Assembly: GCF_037546065.1 (NCBI RefSeq) | Contig: NZ_JAWMWG010000001.1 | Location: 1,116,001-1,180,000 of the forward strand | DNA length: 64,000 bases | Direction: 5' to 3' | Source: Holzapfeliella saturejae | GTDB taxonomy: Bacteria > Bacillota > Bacilli > Lactobacillales > Lactobacillaceae | In this document: positions 25,320-34,138 of the stretch, one piece after another | Layout of the letters: the number at the start of each line of letters is the position of its first letter | Numbering within the stretch: position 1 is the stretch's first letter | Notes under the pieces: generated by a model | Seen by the model: the letters and a program-made list of their open reading frames with translations, nothing else | Databases searched by the model: none | What the model was told of the DNA's origin: nothing | Position numbers and translations under genes: made by a program

Positions 25320-27485
25320 ATGGTTTGTCAAAACTGTCATCAAAATGATGCTACAATCCATCTTTATACAAGTGTTAATGGTAGTCGTAAAGAATTAAAT
25401 CTTTGCCAAAACTGTTATCAACAAATGAAGAATCAACAAAACAATGCTGAATTTTTTAATTCAAAACAAGACGATAATAATGATAATATCTTTGGATTTT
25501 CTAACTTCGACGATTTATTCGCACAATTAAATCAAGGTAATCCAAATGCTAAACAACAACAAAGTAGTAATAAAGGTAACGGTGGTGATAACACCCTACT
25601 TGGTCAATTTGGTGTTAACTTAACTGATCAAGCTAGAAAAGGTAAAATCGATCCCGTTATCGGTCGTGATAAAGAAGTGGCTCGTGTCATTGAAGTCCTA
25701 AACCGTAGAACTAAGAATAATCCTGTTCTAATTGGTGAAGCAGGTGTTGGTAAAACAGCCGTTGTTGAAGGACTTGCCCAACAAATTGCTGATGGTGCCG
25801 TTCCTTCTAAATTACAAAATCGTAAAGTCGTTCGCTTGGATGTGGTTTCTCTTGTCCAAGGAACTAGTATGCGAGGTCAATTTGAACAACGTATGCAACA
25901 ACTTATGAATGAACTTAAACAAGATCCAGATATCATCTTATTTATCGATGAAATCCATGAAATCGTGGGTGCCGGTAATGCTGATGGTGGTATGGACGCT
26001 GGTAACGTCTTAAAACCTGCTCTTGCTCGTGGTGAAATTCAATTAGTTGGGGCTACAACATTTAGTGAATACCGTACTATTGAAAAAGATGCTGCTTTAG
26101 CTCGCCGTTTCCAACCTATTCAAGTTAAAGAACCTAGCGTTGATGAAACTGTAAAAATTTTACATGGTCTTCAAAAGAAATATGAAGATTACCACCATGT
26201 TAAATACGATGAAAAAGCAATTACAGCAGCAGCTAATCTATCTAACCGCTACATTCAAGACCGCTTCTTACCAGACAAAGCGATTGATTTACTTGATGAA
26301 GCTGGTTCTCGTATGAACTTAACTATTCCAGCTGTAGATACTCATACGCTCAAAAAACGCATTGATGAAGCTGAAAAGTTAAAACAAGATGCACTTAAAC
26401 AAGAAGATTACGAAAAAGCAGCTTACTACCGTGATCAAATTGAAAAATATCAAAAGATGAATGAAAGTAATTCTGAGGATCCTGACAAGATGCCTGTTAT
26501 TTCTGAAAGAATCATTGAAAAAATTATTGAAGAAAAAACAAACATCCCTGTTGGCGATTTGAAAGAACAAGAACAATCTCAACTTATTCATCTAGCAGAT
26601 GACCTGAAAGAACATGTTATTGGTCAAGACAAGGCCGTTTCTGAAGTTGCTCGTGCAATCCGCCGTAACCGTGTTGGTTTCAACAAGTCTGGTCGCCCTA
26701 TTGGATCATTTATGTTTGTGGGTCCAACTGGTGTGGGTAAAACTGAACTAGCTAAACAACTAGCTAAACAATTATTCGGTACCAAAGACTCTATGATTCG
26801 TTTTGACATGTCTGAATATATGGAAAAACAAGCAGTTTCAAAATTAATCGGTTCTGCTCCGGGTTATGTTGGCTATGAAGAAGCTGGACAACTAACTGAA
26901 AAAGTTCGTCGTAACCCTTATAGCTTAATTTTACTAGATGAAATTGAAAAAGCTCATCCAGATGTTTTACACATGTTCTTACAAATCTTAGATGATGGTC
27001 GTCTAACTGATTCACAAGGACGTACGGTTTCATTTAAAGACACAATTATCATCATGACTTCTAATGCTGGACAAGCTGTTCAAGAAGCTAGCGTTGGTTT
27101 CAGTGCAACCATGAATGGCGAAAATCATTCAGTTGTTAACCGTCTAACTGATTACTTCCAACCTGAATTCTTAAACAGATTTGATGATATTGTTGAATTT
27201 AAACGTTTACCAAAAGAAAGTCTGATTAATATTGTCAGTCTAATGATTAATGATACTAATGACATGATTCAAGATAAGGGACTTTCTATTCATGTGACTG
27301 AACCTGCTAAAGAAAAATTAGTTGATTTAGGTTACAACCCTGCTATGGGTGCACGTCCATTACGTCGTGTTATTCAAGAAATGATTGAAGATAAAGTAGC
27401 TGATTACTACCTAGAACATCCGCAAGATAAACAACTTGAAGCACGTGTTGAAAACGATGAAATTAAAGTGACAAAAGCAAACTAA
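25320..27485 (+). CDS. clpE: ATP-dependent Clp protease ATP-binding subunit ClpE
   Basis: 721 residues from the ATG at 25320, 10 bases after GAAAGG; a GTG at 25311 is too close to that site. The N-terminal zinc finger CxxC...CxxC (Cys3, Cys6, Cys29, Cys32) is typical of ClpE. First AAA+ domain with GEAGVGKT, a UVR-like middle segment (KQDALKQEDYEKAAYYRDQI), second AAA+ domain with GPTGVGKT and the SAPGYVGYEEAG pore loop, and a D2-small domain ending. ClpE unfolds damaged proteins for ClpP. In many relatives it is controlled by CtsR; here the visible operator is CIRCE. Confidence 0.97.
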   Translation: MVCQNCHQNDATIHLYTSVNGSRKELNLCQNCYQQMKNQQNNAEFFNSKQDDNNDNIFGFSNFDDLFAQLNQGNPNAKQQQSSNKGNGGDNTLLGQFGVNLTDQARKGKIDPVIGRDKEVARVIEVLNRRTKNNPVLIGEAGVGKTAVVEGLAQQIADGAVPSKLQNRKVVRLDVVSLVQGTSMRGQFEQRMQQLMNELKQDPDIILFIDEIHEIVGAGNADGGMDAGNVLKPALARGEIQLVGATTFSEYRTIEKDAALARRFQPIQVKEPSVDETVKILHGLQKKYEDYHHVKYDEKAITAAANLSNRYIQDRFLPDKAIDLLDEAGSRMNLTIPAVDTHTLKKRIDEAEKLKQDALKQEDYEKAAYYRDQIEKYQKMNESNSEDPDKMPVISERIIEKIIEEKTNIPVGDLKEQEQSQLIHLADDLKEHVIGQDKAVSEVARAIRRNRVGFNKSGRPIGSFMFVGPTGVGKTELAKQLAKQLFGTKDSMIRFDMSEYMEKQAVSKLIGSAPGYVGYEEAGQLTEKVRRNPYSLILLDEIEKAHPDVLHMFLQILDDGRLTDSQGRTVSFKDTIIIMTSNAGQAVQEASVGFSATMNGENHSVVNRLTDYFQPEFLNRFDDIVEFKRLPKESLINIVSLMINDTNDMIQDKGLSIHVTEPAKEKLVDLGYNPAMGARPLRRVIQEMIEDKVADYYLEHPQDKQLEARVENDEIKVTKAN

Positions 27486-27518
27486 TGATTAACTTAATAA
27501 AAATAGTAAACAGACAGA

Positions 27519-27555
27519 CAAAAAGACACTAGCATAATTGCTAGTGTCTTTTTAT
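27519..27555. terminator. bidirectional terminator clpE / prfC
   Basis: Stem AAAAAGACACTAGCA / TGCTAGTGTCTTTTT with a short loop between convergent genes. Confidence 0.9.
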
Positions 27556-27560
27556 ATAAT

Positions 27561-29159
27561 CTAAACTTCTTTTTCATTAAATCCTGCTTCAAGTTCAACA
27601 TCAGGATACTTATCATGGAACCAACGCATTGCAAAATCATTTTCAAATAAGAACAATGGTTGGTCAAAACGGTCTTTAACTAATAAGTTACGTGAAGATG
27701 ACATACTTGGATCAAGTTGTTCTGGTTTAATCCAACGAGCTGTTCTTGACCCAATTGGTGTCATCACAACTTCAGAGTTGTATTCATTCTTCATACGATA
27801 TGAGAACACTTCAAATTGCAATTGACCCACTGCACCCAGAATATATTCATTAGTTTGATAGTTACGGTAAAGTTGGACCGCACCTTCTTGAACTAGTTGC
27901 TTCATTCCTTTATGGAATGATTTTTGCTTCATCACATTTTTTGAAGTGACTTGCATAAATAATTCAGGGGTAAATTCTGGTAGTTTTGGATATTCGATTT
28001 TGGCTTTACCCGAGTAAATACTGTCACCAATTTGGAAGTTACCTGTATCATATAACCCAACAATATCACCTGCAACAGAAGTTTCAACTTGTTCACGTTC
28101 ACTTGACATGAATTCAGTTGCATTATTCAAGCGGATTTTTTGGCCAGTTCTTGCCAATGTGATATCCATTCCTTTGTGGAATTCACCTGACTTAATACGA
28201 ACAAACGCAATACGGTCACGGTGAGCTGGATTCATATTAGCTTGGATTTTGAAAACAAATCCTGAAAATGTTTCATCACTCGCTGCAATTGTTTTTTCGC
28301 CATCATTAACTTCTGAACTTTCAGGAGCTGGTGCATATTGTAAGAATTGATTCAAGAAACTTTCCACACCAAAGTTTGTCAAAGCTGATCCAAAGAATAC
28401 AGGTGTTTGTTGTCCTGCCAGTACTTTTTCTTCATCGAATTGGTTACCAGCTTCAAGTAGTAGCGAAACATCTTCCATTGTTTGCTGGTAAATTGATTCT
28501 TCTTTTAATGGATGGTTACCTTCTAGTTCGCCATCACTATCTAATTTTAAGAAGCGGTCTTGACCTTCTTCGGGACGATATAGTTCAATATGGTGTTCAC
28601 CAATATCATAAAGTCCACGTAGTCCTTTACCCATCCCTATAGGCCAGTTCATTGGATACCCTTCAATATTCAGTAATTCCTCAAGCTCTGTAATCAAGTC
28701 AAGCGGTTCACGACCATCACGGTCAAGCTTATTAATAAAAGTAAAAATTGGAATACCACGTTGTTTAACAACTTTGAATAGCTTTTTGGTTTGAGGCTCA
28801 ATACCTTTGGCAGAGTCAATTACCATCACAGCTGCATCAACAGCCATTAAAGTACGGTAAGTATCTTCAGAGAAATCCTCATGTCCTGGTGTATCTAAAA
28901 TGTTAACGTGCTTCCCATCATAATCAAATTGTAAAACCGAACTCGTTACACTAATCCCACGTTGTTTTTCGATTTCCATCCAGTCACTCGTTGCAAAGTT
29001 CCCAGATTTTTTAGCTTTAACAGTACCAGCTTTACGAATAGCCCCACCTTGTAGTAAGAGTTGTTCCGTAATGGTTGTTTTCCCTGCATCGGGGTGAGAA
29101 ATAATGGCAAAGGTTCTTCTTCTATCGACTTGCTGCTTTAAATTATCCAAATTTTTCAT
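27561..29159 (-). CDS. prfC: peptide chain release factor 3
   Basis: 532 residues from an ATG at 29159. A TTG at 29150 is an alternative and has the better-spaced AAGGA, giving 529 residues. GTPase motifs SHPDAGKTTITEQ (G1), DTPGHEDFSEDTYR (G3) and FINKLDRDG (G4) with the RF3 C-terminal domain (FQIGDSIY, VGQLQFEVFSYR). RF3 recycles RF1/RF2 from the ribosome after termination. It is followed by a hairpin and the CNNM-type transporter upstream. Confidence 0.95.
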   Translation of the reverse strand: MKNLDNLKQQVDRRRTFAIISHPDAGKTTITEQLLLQGGAIRKAGTVKAKKSGNFATSDWMEIEKQRGISVTSSVLQFDYDGKHVNILDTPGHEDFSEDTYRTLMAVDAAVMVIDSAKGIEPQTKKLFKVVKQRGIPIFTFINKLDRDGREPLDLITELEELLNIEGYPMNWPIGMGKGLRGLYDIGEHHIELYRPEEGQDRFLKLDSDGELEGNHPLKEESIYQQTMEDVSLLLEAGNQFDEEKVLAGQQTPVFFGSALTNFGVESFLNQFLQYAPAPESSEVNDGEKTIAASDETFSGFVFKIQANMNPAHRDRIAFVRIKSGEFHKGMDITLARTGQKIRLNNATEFMSSEREQVETSVAGDIVGLYDTGNFQIGDSIYSGKAKIEYPKLPEFTPELFMQVTSKNVMKQKSFHKGMKQLVQEGAVQLYRNYQTNEYILGAVGQLQFEVFSYRMKNEYNSEVVMTPIGSRTARWIKPEQLDPSMSSSRNLLVKDRFDQPLFLFENDFAMRWFHDKYPDVELEAGFNEKEV

Positions 29160-29187
29160 CCTTATCATATTCTTTATTACACACAAA

Positions 29188-29209
29188 GACATCGACCAAA
29201 GTCGATGTC
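29188..29209 (-). terminator. hairpin after the CNNM/CorC transporter gene
   Basis: Perfect 9-bp stem GACATCGAC / GTCGATGTC with a four-base loop. The following T tract on the minus strand is interrupted (TTTGTGTG), so termination may be incomplete and allow read-through into prfC. Confidence 0.55.
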
Positions 29210-29213
29210 AATT

Positions 29214-30572
29214 TTAATCATTATCTTCTTTATTAGTTGACTCGTCTTTTTCTAACAATTCTTTTGGAATATCTAGTGTTAGATTTTCTAAACGAGAGCC
29301 TTTAACTTTTCCAGTTGTCAACTTCATTCCATTGTCTAAAGTTACCTTGTGATGTTCACCATTAGATGGAATCATCCCAAGTTCTGTGATGACGTAACCG
29401 GCAATGGTATCCACATCATTAGCTTCAATATCAGTATCAAATTGTTCATTGAAATCATAAATCGGCATTTTACCCGCTAATACATATTGCGTATCAGACA
29501 TCTTAGTAAACAATGTTTCTTGGCGATCGGTTTCATCATCAATGTCACCTACAATTTCTTCTAGTAAGTCTTCAATTGTGGCTAGTCCGACAACTCCACC
29601 GTATTCATCAAGTAAAATTGCCATTTGCATTTGTGTCTTTTGCATTTCAAGCAATAATTCGTCAATTGTAATCGTTTCTGGTACAAACATTGGTTCTGTC
29701 ATTGCATCTTCAATCTTCAAGTTGTCAAATCCAACTTCTTTAGCCATTTTCAAAATGGTCTTTATATGAATAACACCAATAATTTTATCTTTGTCGTCTC
29801 GATAAACTGGAATTCTTGAAAAAGGTTGTTTCATAATGGCGTCTAAGTTAGCTTCAGTTCCATCATCAATATCAATCATAAATGAATCGGTTCTTGGCAC
29901 CATCACTTCACGCGCCATCTTATCATTAAAAGAAATAATTCCTTCTAGCATATGGTATTCATCTAAACCAATAACACCATTTTTGCGTGAATTTTCAATC
30001 AATGTTTGCATTTCATCACGTGACATTCTTTCATCTTTTTGTGTAAAGTCAATAGGGACAACCTTCATTAGTAACCCTGTTGATGCAGAAATTAACCACA
30101 CAAATGGTTTTAAAACAACTCCAAATACTTTAACAAACCCAATTGTTGCCTTACATACCGCTTCAGGTCTTGCAATCGCAATTTGTTTAGGAAATAGCTC
30201 CCCAAAAACTAACGATACGTAAGAAATAATAATGGTAATTAAAATAACTGAAATGTTGTTTCCCCAACTCAAGCCTCCAAATAAGGGCTCGATATACTGA
30301 ACTAAACTATCAGCGGCTGTCGCTGATGAGAAGAATCCAGCAAAAGTAATTGCAACTTGAATCGTTGCAAGATAATCGGTTGATTCATTCATTACCGCCA
30401 ATATTTTTTTAGCTGATCGACTACCTTCTTCTGCCTCAGTTTCGATTTTGTTTCGATTTACCGAAACAATAGCCATCTCTGCTGCCGCAAAAAAAGCGTT
30501 AATTATGGTTAAAACAACGATCAGGGCTAATTGGATTAATAACGAACTAAAACTCCCCGGGTCACCACTCAT
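29214..30572 (-). CDS. CNNM/CorC (HlyC) family membrane transporter
   Basis: 452 residues from the ATG at 30572; a TTG at 30578 is an alternative. DUF21 transmembrane domain (about residues 10-190; helices such as LIQLALIVVLTIINAFFAAAEMA), two CBS domains (about 210-340; VPRTDSFM, RIPVYRDDKDKIIGVIHIK, ILLDEYGGVVGLATIEDLLEEIVG) and a C-terminal CorC_HlyC domain. Members of this family are linked to Mg2+/Co2+ export and magnesium homeostasis. Single gene, with an inverted repeat in the divergent intergenic region. Confidence 0.93.
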   Translation of the reverse strand: MSGDPGSFSSLLIQLALIVVLTIINAFFAAAEMAIVSVNRNKIETEAEEGSRSAKKILAVMNESTDYLATIQVAITFAGFFSSATAADSLVQYIEPLFGGLSWGNNISVILITIIISYVSLVFGELFPKQIAIARPEAVCKATIGFVKVFGVVLKPFVWLISASTGLLMKVVPIDFTQKDERMSRDEMQTLIENSRKNGVIGLDEYHMLEGIISFNDKMAREVMVPRTDSFMIDIDDGTEANLDAIMKQPFSRIPVYRDDKDKIIGVIHIKTILKMAKEVGFDNLKIEDAMTEPMFVPETITIDELLLEMQKTQMQMAILLDEYGGVVGLATIEDLLEEIVGDIDDETDRQETLFTKMSDTQYVLAGKMPIYDFNEQFDTDIEANDVDTIAGYVITELGMIPSNGEHHKVTLDNGMKLTTGKVKGSRLENLTLDIPKELLEKDESTNKEDND

Positions 30573-30671
30573 ATTCAAACTTCACTCTCTTTCAAAATAA
30601 AAAAATTAATATTAATTTATATTATATCACATCATTAAAACACACAATGGTTTACCGTAAATAATTCCATT

Positions 30672-30694
30672 TACCTTTTTATCAAAAAAAGGTA
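30672..30694. repeat. inverted repeat in a divergent intergenic region
   Basis: TACCTTTTT, five bases, AAAAAGGTA: perfect 9-bp arms between two divergent genes, so not an obvious terminator. Possibly an operator. Confidence 0.4.
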
Positions 30695-30728
30695 CGATAA
30701 AGTAAATTACGTTAAAGGATGGCGACAT

Positions 30729-31190
30729 ATGAAAAAATACCGTGTGTTTTTTGTCTTCTTGTTTCTATTACTCATACCTTACATCTGTAGTCTAGCTTTA
30801 ATTGCGACTGCCTATAATGCTTTGGTTTTACATGCTGATGATCTTTTCAGAACACTAGTAGGTGCGATAACTGGTGGATTCATTTTATATGCCATGAAAG
30901 CAACAATCCAACGACCACTAGATTTAATCGGTGATCAAATTAGACAGCCGTTTTTAAAACAATTTGTCCGCTTTTTTAGTATTCAAAGACGTTTTAAATT
31001 CAAAATTGCTAATTTAATCTTAGACATTATCCTAAGTGGTATTGCTACTGTCTTAATACGTGTCTTGATTGATAAAAGTATTATCATGAATCAATTAGCA
31101 GGTTTCTTTTTGATTATCATGTTCTTTTCAACAGCTCTTGGTGCGTATGTTGAATACGACCACTTATCCGTTGACTCGCCTAGTCATTAA
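30729..31190 (+). CDS. hypothetical membrane protein
   Basis: 153 residues. SD AAAGGATGG upstream of the ATG. Four hydrophobic helices are visible (about residues 7-28, 39-56, 90-112 and 122-143) separated by a basic cytoplasmic-looking loop (RQPFLKQFVRFFSIQRRFKFK). I do not recognise a family. Its 3' end overlaps the convergent downstream gene by 11 bases. Divergent from the CNNM transporter across a region containing an inverted repeat. Codon use looks like the neighbours. Confidence 0.75.
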   Translation: MKKYRVFFVFLFLLLIPYICSLALIATAYNALVLHADDLFRTLVGAITGGFILYAMKATIQRPLDLIGDQIRQPFLKQFVRFFSIQRRFKFKIANLILDIILSGIATVLIRVLIDKSIIMNQLAGFFLIIMFFSTALGAYVEYDHLSVDSPSH

Positions 31191-31686
31191 CATTATCAAT
31201 GACTTGGCCTAAGTAAACAGAAGTTTGCTTAGTTAGTCCTTGAGTGGCATCCCCAACGTATTGTTGTAAGAAGTAAGGATGTTCACTCAATCCAAGGTTA
31301 GCAGGTATTTCGATACCTGCTTTTTTTGCACTATCAAAAGCTTGTGTCAATTCAAAACTCAATGGTGTATGGAATTGATAGTCTGAAATTTCTTGACTCA
31401 TTGTTGCTACTGTTGATTCAGGCAAATCATAACTCATTAAGCCTTTTGGCAATTCTGCTAACTCACCTTCATAAACAAGTCCTTGCCAGTACATATAGTT
31501 CTCTGGGCCAAACACAATTAAACTTGAACGGTTTTTAGGTAATTGGTTTGTTTCATCTAATTGGTTAAGTACTTGGCTATCTTCTAGCTCTTGAAATTGA
31601 CTGTAAAAACTCCCATTTGCTTCAAGCATTGAAGGCATTGCGACTTTACCGATAAATTTTAGTTGTTTTTGTTGTTGTTTTTCCAT
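31180..31686 (-). CDS. GyrI-like effector-binding domain protein (tentative)
   Basis: 168 residues. The central part reads YMYWQGLVYEGELAELPKGL followed by MSYDLPESTVATM, which resembles the pattern 'f.y..G.......P.G.....ip...Ya' of the GyrI/AraC effector-binding fold (SHS2 repeats). No DNA-binding domain is present, so it would be a standalone ligand-binding or sequestering protein. No signal peptide or membrane helix. It lies 19 bases downstream of the nuclease gene on the same strand. The family assignment is from motif resemblance only. Confidence 0.5.
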   Translation of the reverse strand: MEKQQQKQLKFIGKVAMPSMLEANGSFYSQFQELEDSQVLNQLDETNQLPKNRSSLIVFGPENYMYWQGLVYEGELAELPKGLMSYDLPESTVATMSQEISDYQFHTPLSFELTQAFDSAKKAGIEIPANLGLSEHPYFLQQYVGDATQGLTKQTSVYLGQVIDNVND

Positions 31687-31705
31687 TTTTAAAACTCCTT
31701 TTTAA

Positions 31706-32551
31706 TTAGTTCTTTAAGGCACCCGTTTGATAATCAATGGTGTAACCTTCTTGAACATTGAAAATGTAAATATTAAATTGAATTTCTTTATCTTCAACGG
31801 ATTCAGCACGCATCCACATACCACGAGCAACTTTTTCATCACCACGATAAACGGGTTGAACGTAGTACAAGATGTGATGACCAGTTGATCTTAAATATTG
31901 TGCCATTTTGTTTTCGTAGAAAGTCATCCCTGGATCATTTAATGAACGGGTTCCTGTCATCAAATTGTTTAAGTTATTATTTTGTCCTGTAAATTGGTAA
32001 CCAATCAAGTGAGCACGATTGTATAACCAACCTTCTTTACCGTTGATTGTAATTCGCTTGTTAATGTAACCGGTTGGATTAACCGTCAACCGTTCTCTTT
32101 GTGCTGTTGGCATCAAAGATTTATGTAGCATAGCTGTTGCATAGGTTGCACGTTTTAAATTATCTAGTGGTGCATAATATTGAAACGGCTTTTGAGCAAG
32201 TTCTTCAGCTGTGAATCCTGGATTATTATTATCGACCGCAATAATCTGAGTTCCACTGTAAGATAGCTGTGCAAGTTCTTGTGCTTTTTGAGTCGTTGAA
32301 GCAGATTGTTGAGTTTGATATTGACTGTTTGCATTTTGTGACTCTGAACTGCTACTTTGCTGTGATGATTGTTTTGAACTACTTTGCTTATTTGATGATT
32401 GTAAGCTTGAATTTTGCTGGTTTTGTTGCGTTTGATTTTGGTTTTTGTCTTTATTTGTTCCAAAAAACGCAAAGAAAATAATCAGTGCAGCAACGATTAC
32501 GGTTACCAGCACTTTTTGCTGATTTTGATTTTTCATAACGGCATCTAACAT
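31706..32551 (-). CDS. DNA/RNA non-specific endonuclease, membrane-anchored (EndA-like)
   Basis: 281 residues. One hydrophobic helix near the N-terminus (VLVTVIVAALIIFFAFFGT), then a low-complexity Gln/Ser/Asn linker to about residue 90, then the catalytic domain with NRAHLIGYQFTGQNNNLNNLM, the beta-beta-alpha-metal motif of the EndA/NucA family (His as general base, Asn as metal ligand). Such nucleases sit on the outer membrane face and, in transformable streptococci, process incoming DNA; others degrade environmental DNA. Start codon is uncertain because the GATAGG sits close to the first ATG. Confidence 0.88.
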   Translation of the reverse strand: MLDAVMKNQNQQKVLVTVIVAALIIFFAFFGTNKDKNQNQTQQNQQNSSLQSSNKQSSSKQSSQQSSSSESQNANSQYQTQQSASTTQKAQELAQLSYSGTQIIAVDNNNPGFTAEELAQKPFQYYAPLDNLKRATYATAMLHKSLMPTAQRERLTVNPTGYINKRITINGKEGWLYNRAHLIGYQFTGQNNNLNNLMTGTRSLNDPGMTFYENKMAQYLRSTGHHILYYVQPVYRGDEKVARGMWMRAESVEDKEIQFNIYIFNVQEGYTIDYQTGALKN

Positions 32552-32574
32552 CCTATCTCATTTTATTTTTAACG

Positions 32575-32600
32575 CAAAAAAGGCACCGGCCGGGTGCCCT
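32575..32600 (-). terminator. terminator after the DUF402 gene
   Basis: GC-rich stem GGGCACC / GGTGCC followed by T6 on the minus strand. Confidence 0.85.
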
Positions 32601-32606
32601 TAGCGA

Positions 32607-33182
32607 CTATATCTTATTCTTTGAGTTACGTGACTTTTTATTGTTCTTTGGTACTAGTTCATGATAACGCTTATACCAAATATCCACATAGTCTTTTGAA
32701 AAAGGACCTTTTTGTTCATTAATCCAGTCAATCAGTTCATGCGTACTGTGTCGTAAAATACGGTCTATCTCTTCGGGATAGTGCCATTTTTCGGCGTGAG
32801 CGGCATACTCATCAACATCTAGTAAACGCTTTTCACCATCTGGAAAAATTTTGATATCCAGGTCATAATCTATATATTTTAGGGCTTCTTTATCTAAAAC
32901 AAATGGACTAGCCAAATTACAATAATAAGCAACACCTGTATCACGAATCATTGCCACAATGTTAAACCAGTAATGCTTATGAAAATAAACCAAGGCTGGT
33001 TCACGAGTGACCCAACGCCGACCATCAGATTCGGTCACTAGCGTATGGTCATTACACCCAATAATTGAATGCTCGCTGGTTTTGAGTACCATTGTGTCTC
33101 GCCATGTTCGGTGAAAACTCCCATCATGTTTATAACTTTGAATTGCAATATAGTCACCTTCCTTAGGAAGCTGCATGTTCAT
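32607..33182 (-). CDS. DUF402 nucleoside tri-/diphosphate phosphatase (YgaC/Ntdp family)
   Basis: 191 residues from the ATG at 33182 (an ATG two codons on is equally possible; upstream TTG lacks a site). Motifs IQSYKHDGSFHRTWRDT near the N-terminus, RDTGVAYYCNLASPFV and YIDYDLDIKIFPDG, then DEYAAHAEKWHYP, all typical of the Firmicute DUF402 protein whose Staphylococcus member hydrolyses nucleoside tri- and diphosphates. Cytoplasmic. Single gene with its own terminator; upstream lies recX on the same strand, 62 bases away. Confidence 0.88.
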   Translation of the reverse strand: MNMQLPKEGDYIAIQSYKHDGSFHRTWRDTMVLKTSEHSIIGCNDHTLVTESDGRRWVTREPALVYFHKHYWFNIVAMIRDTGVAYYCNLASPFVLDKEALKYIDYDLDIKIFPDGEKRLLDVDEYAAHAEKWHYPEEIDRILRHSTHELIDWINEQKGPFSKDYVDIWYKRYHELVPKNNKKSRNSKNKI

Positions 33183-33244
33183 CCCATCTTTCAAAGTTAT
33201 TTTAACAGTTTAAGTATATCAAATAATAGCACAAATGACGACAG

Positions 33245-34060
33245 TTAATATTGAGCGAGTTCTTCCAAATCAATAACTTCTCCCGCTAAAAATTGATCAA
33301 TTTCTGTAAAAGAAAACCCCTTGGTAACTAAAAATCGTTTAATTTTTTGATTGCGTTCAAATTCAGGATAACGACGAAATTTTTTATAAGCCTTAATTCC
33401 TTGGGTTGTTAATGCAATTAATTGATCATCTTCGCTACTCTCAACTTCAACACTCTGCATTAACTGCGTCATTAAATCGCCTGAAAAACCGCGAGCCATT
33501 AATTTCTGTCTTATTTTGGTCTCTAATTGTCGTTTTGAATACTTAGCTGTTTGTTTCACTAAACTTGAAATTGTCCGCAAAGCGACTTCTTCCCAATCTT
33601 CAAAACGTACTTCAGCTAATTGTTGCTCAGAAATTTCTGAATTAACCCCCTTTTGTTTGAGCTTTTGCATAATCTGATAAGGGCCATCTTTTTTAAGTCG
33701 TAAACTATCAACAATAAAAGCCTTCGCATAAGCGGCATCATCTAAATAACCCATTTCCTGTAGGCGAGTCACAACTTGTTGACTAACCTCTTCTGCATAT
33801 TCTTTTTTAGCTAAATACTGCTTAATTTCTGTTATACTCCGCATTTTATAGCTCAAAAAATTAAGAGCTGCTTGCTCTGCTTTTGAATAAACTTGTGCTG
33901 ATTGAATCGTTTCAACCTGTTCTTTGGTTAATACTTTATCTTTGGCTAATTCAAATTGAATTAAAACTTGTTCAGTTACAGAAAAAGCATAGCTTTCATC
34001 CAAAAAAATGTTATAATATCCAGGTCGTTTTTGTGTTGAGATTTTAGTAATGGTTGGCAT
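33245..34060 (-). CDS. recX: regulatory protein RecX
   Basis: 271 residues from the ATG at 34060 (AAAGGA 9 bases upstream). Three-helix repeats of the RecX fold are visible, for example AALNFLSYKMRSITEIKQYLAKKEY, QEMGYLDDAAYAKAFIVDSLRLKKDGPYQI and ARGFSGDLMTQL. RecX binds RecA filaments and limits strand exchange. Divergent from the rRNA methylase gene, the recX-rlmCD arrangement seen in many Lactobacillales. Confidence 0.92.
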   Translation of the reverse strand: MPTITKISTQKRPGYYNIFLDESYAFSVTEQVLIQFELAKDKVLTKEQVETIQSAQVYSKAEQAALNFLSYKMRSITEIKQYLAKKEYAEEVSQQVVTRLQEMGYLDDAAYAKAFIVDSLRLKKDGPYQIMQKLKQKGVNSEISEQQLAEVRFEDWEEVALRTISSLVKQTAKYSKRQLETKIRQKLMARGFSGDLMTQLMQSVEVESSEDDQLIALTTQGIKAYKKFRRYPEFERNQKIKRFLVTKGFSFTEIDQFLAGEVIDLEELAQY

Positions 34061-34138
34061 GAGTGAGTATCCTTTCATTAACTTTAATCTGACAATATAA
34101 AAATAGTCTATTGTAGAAAAGAAAGTTTTAGGTGAATT

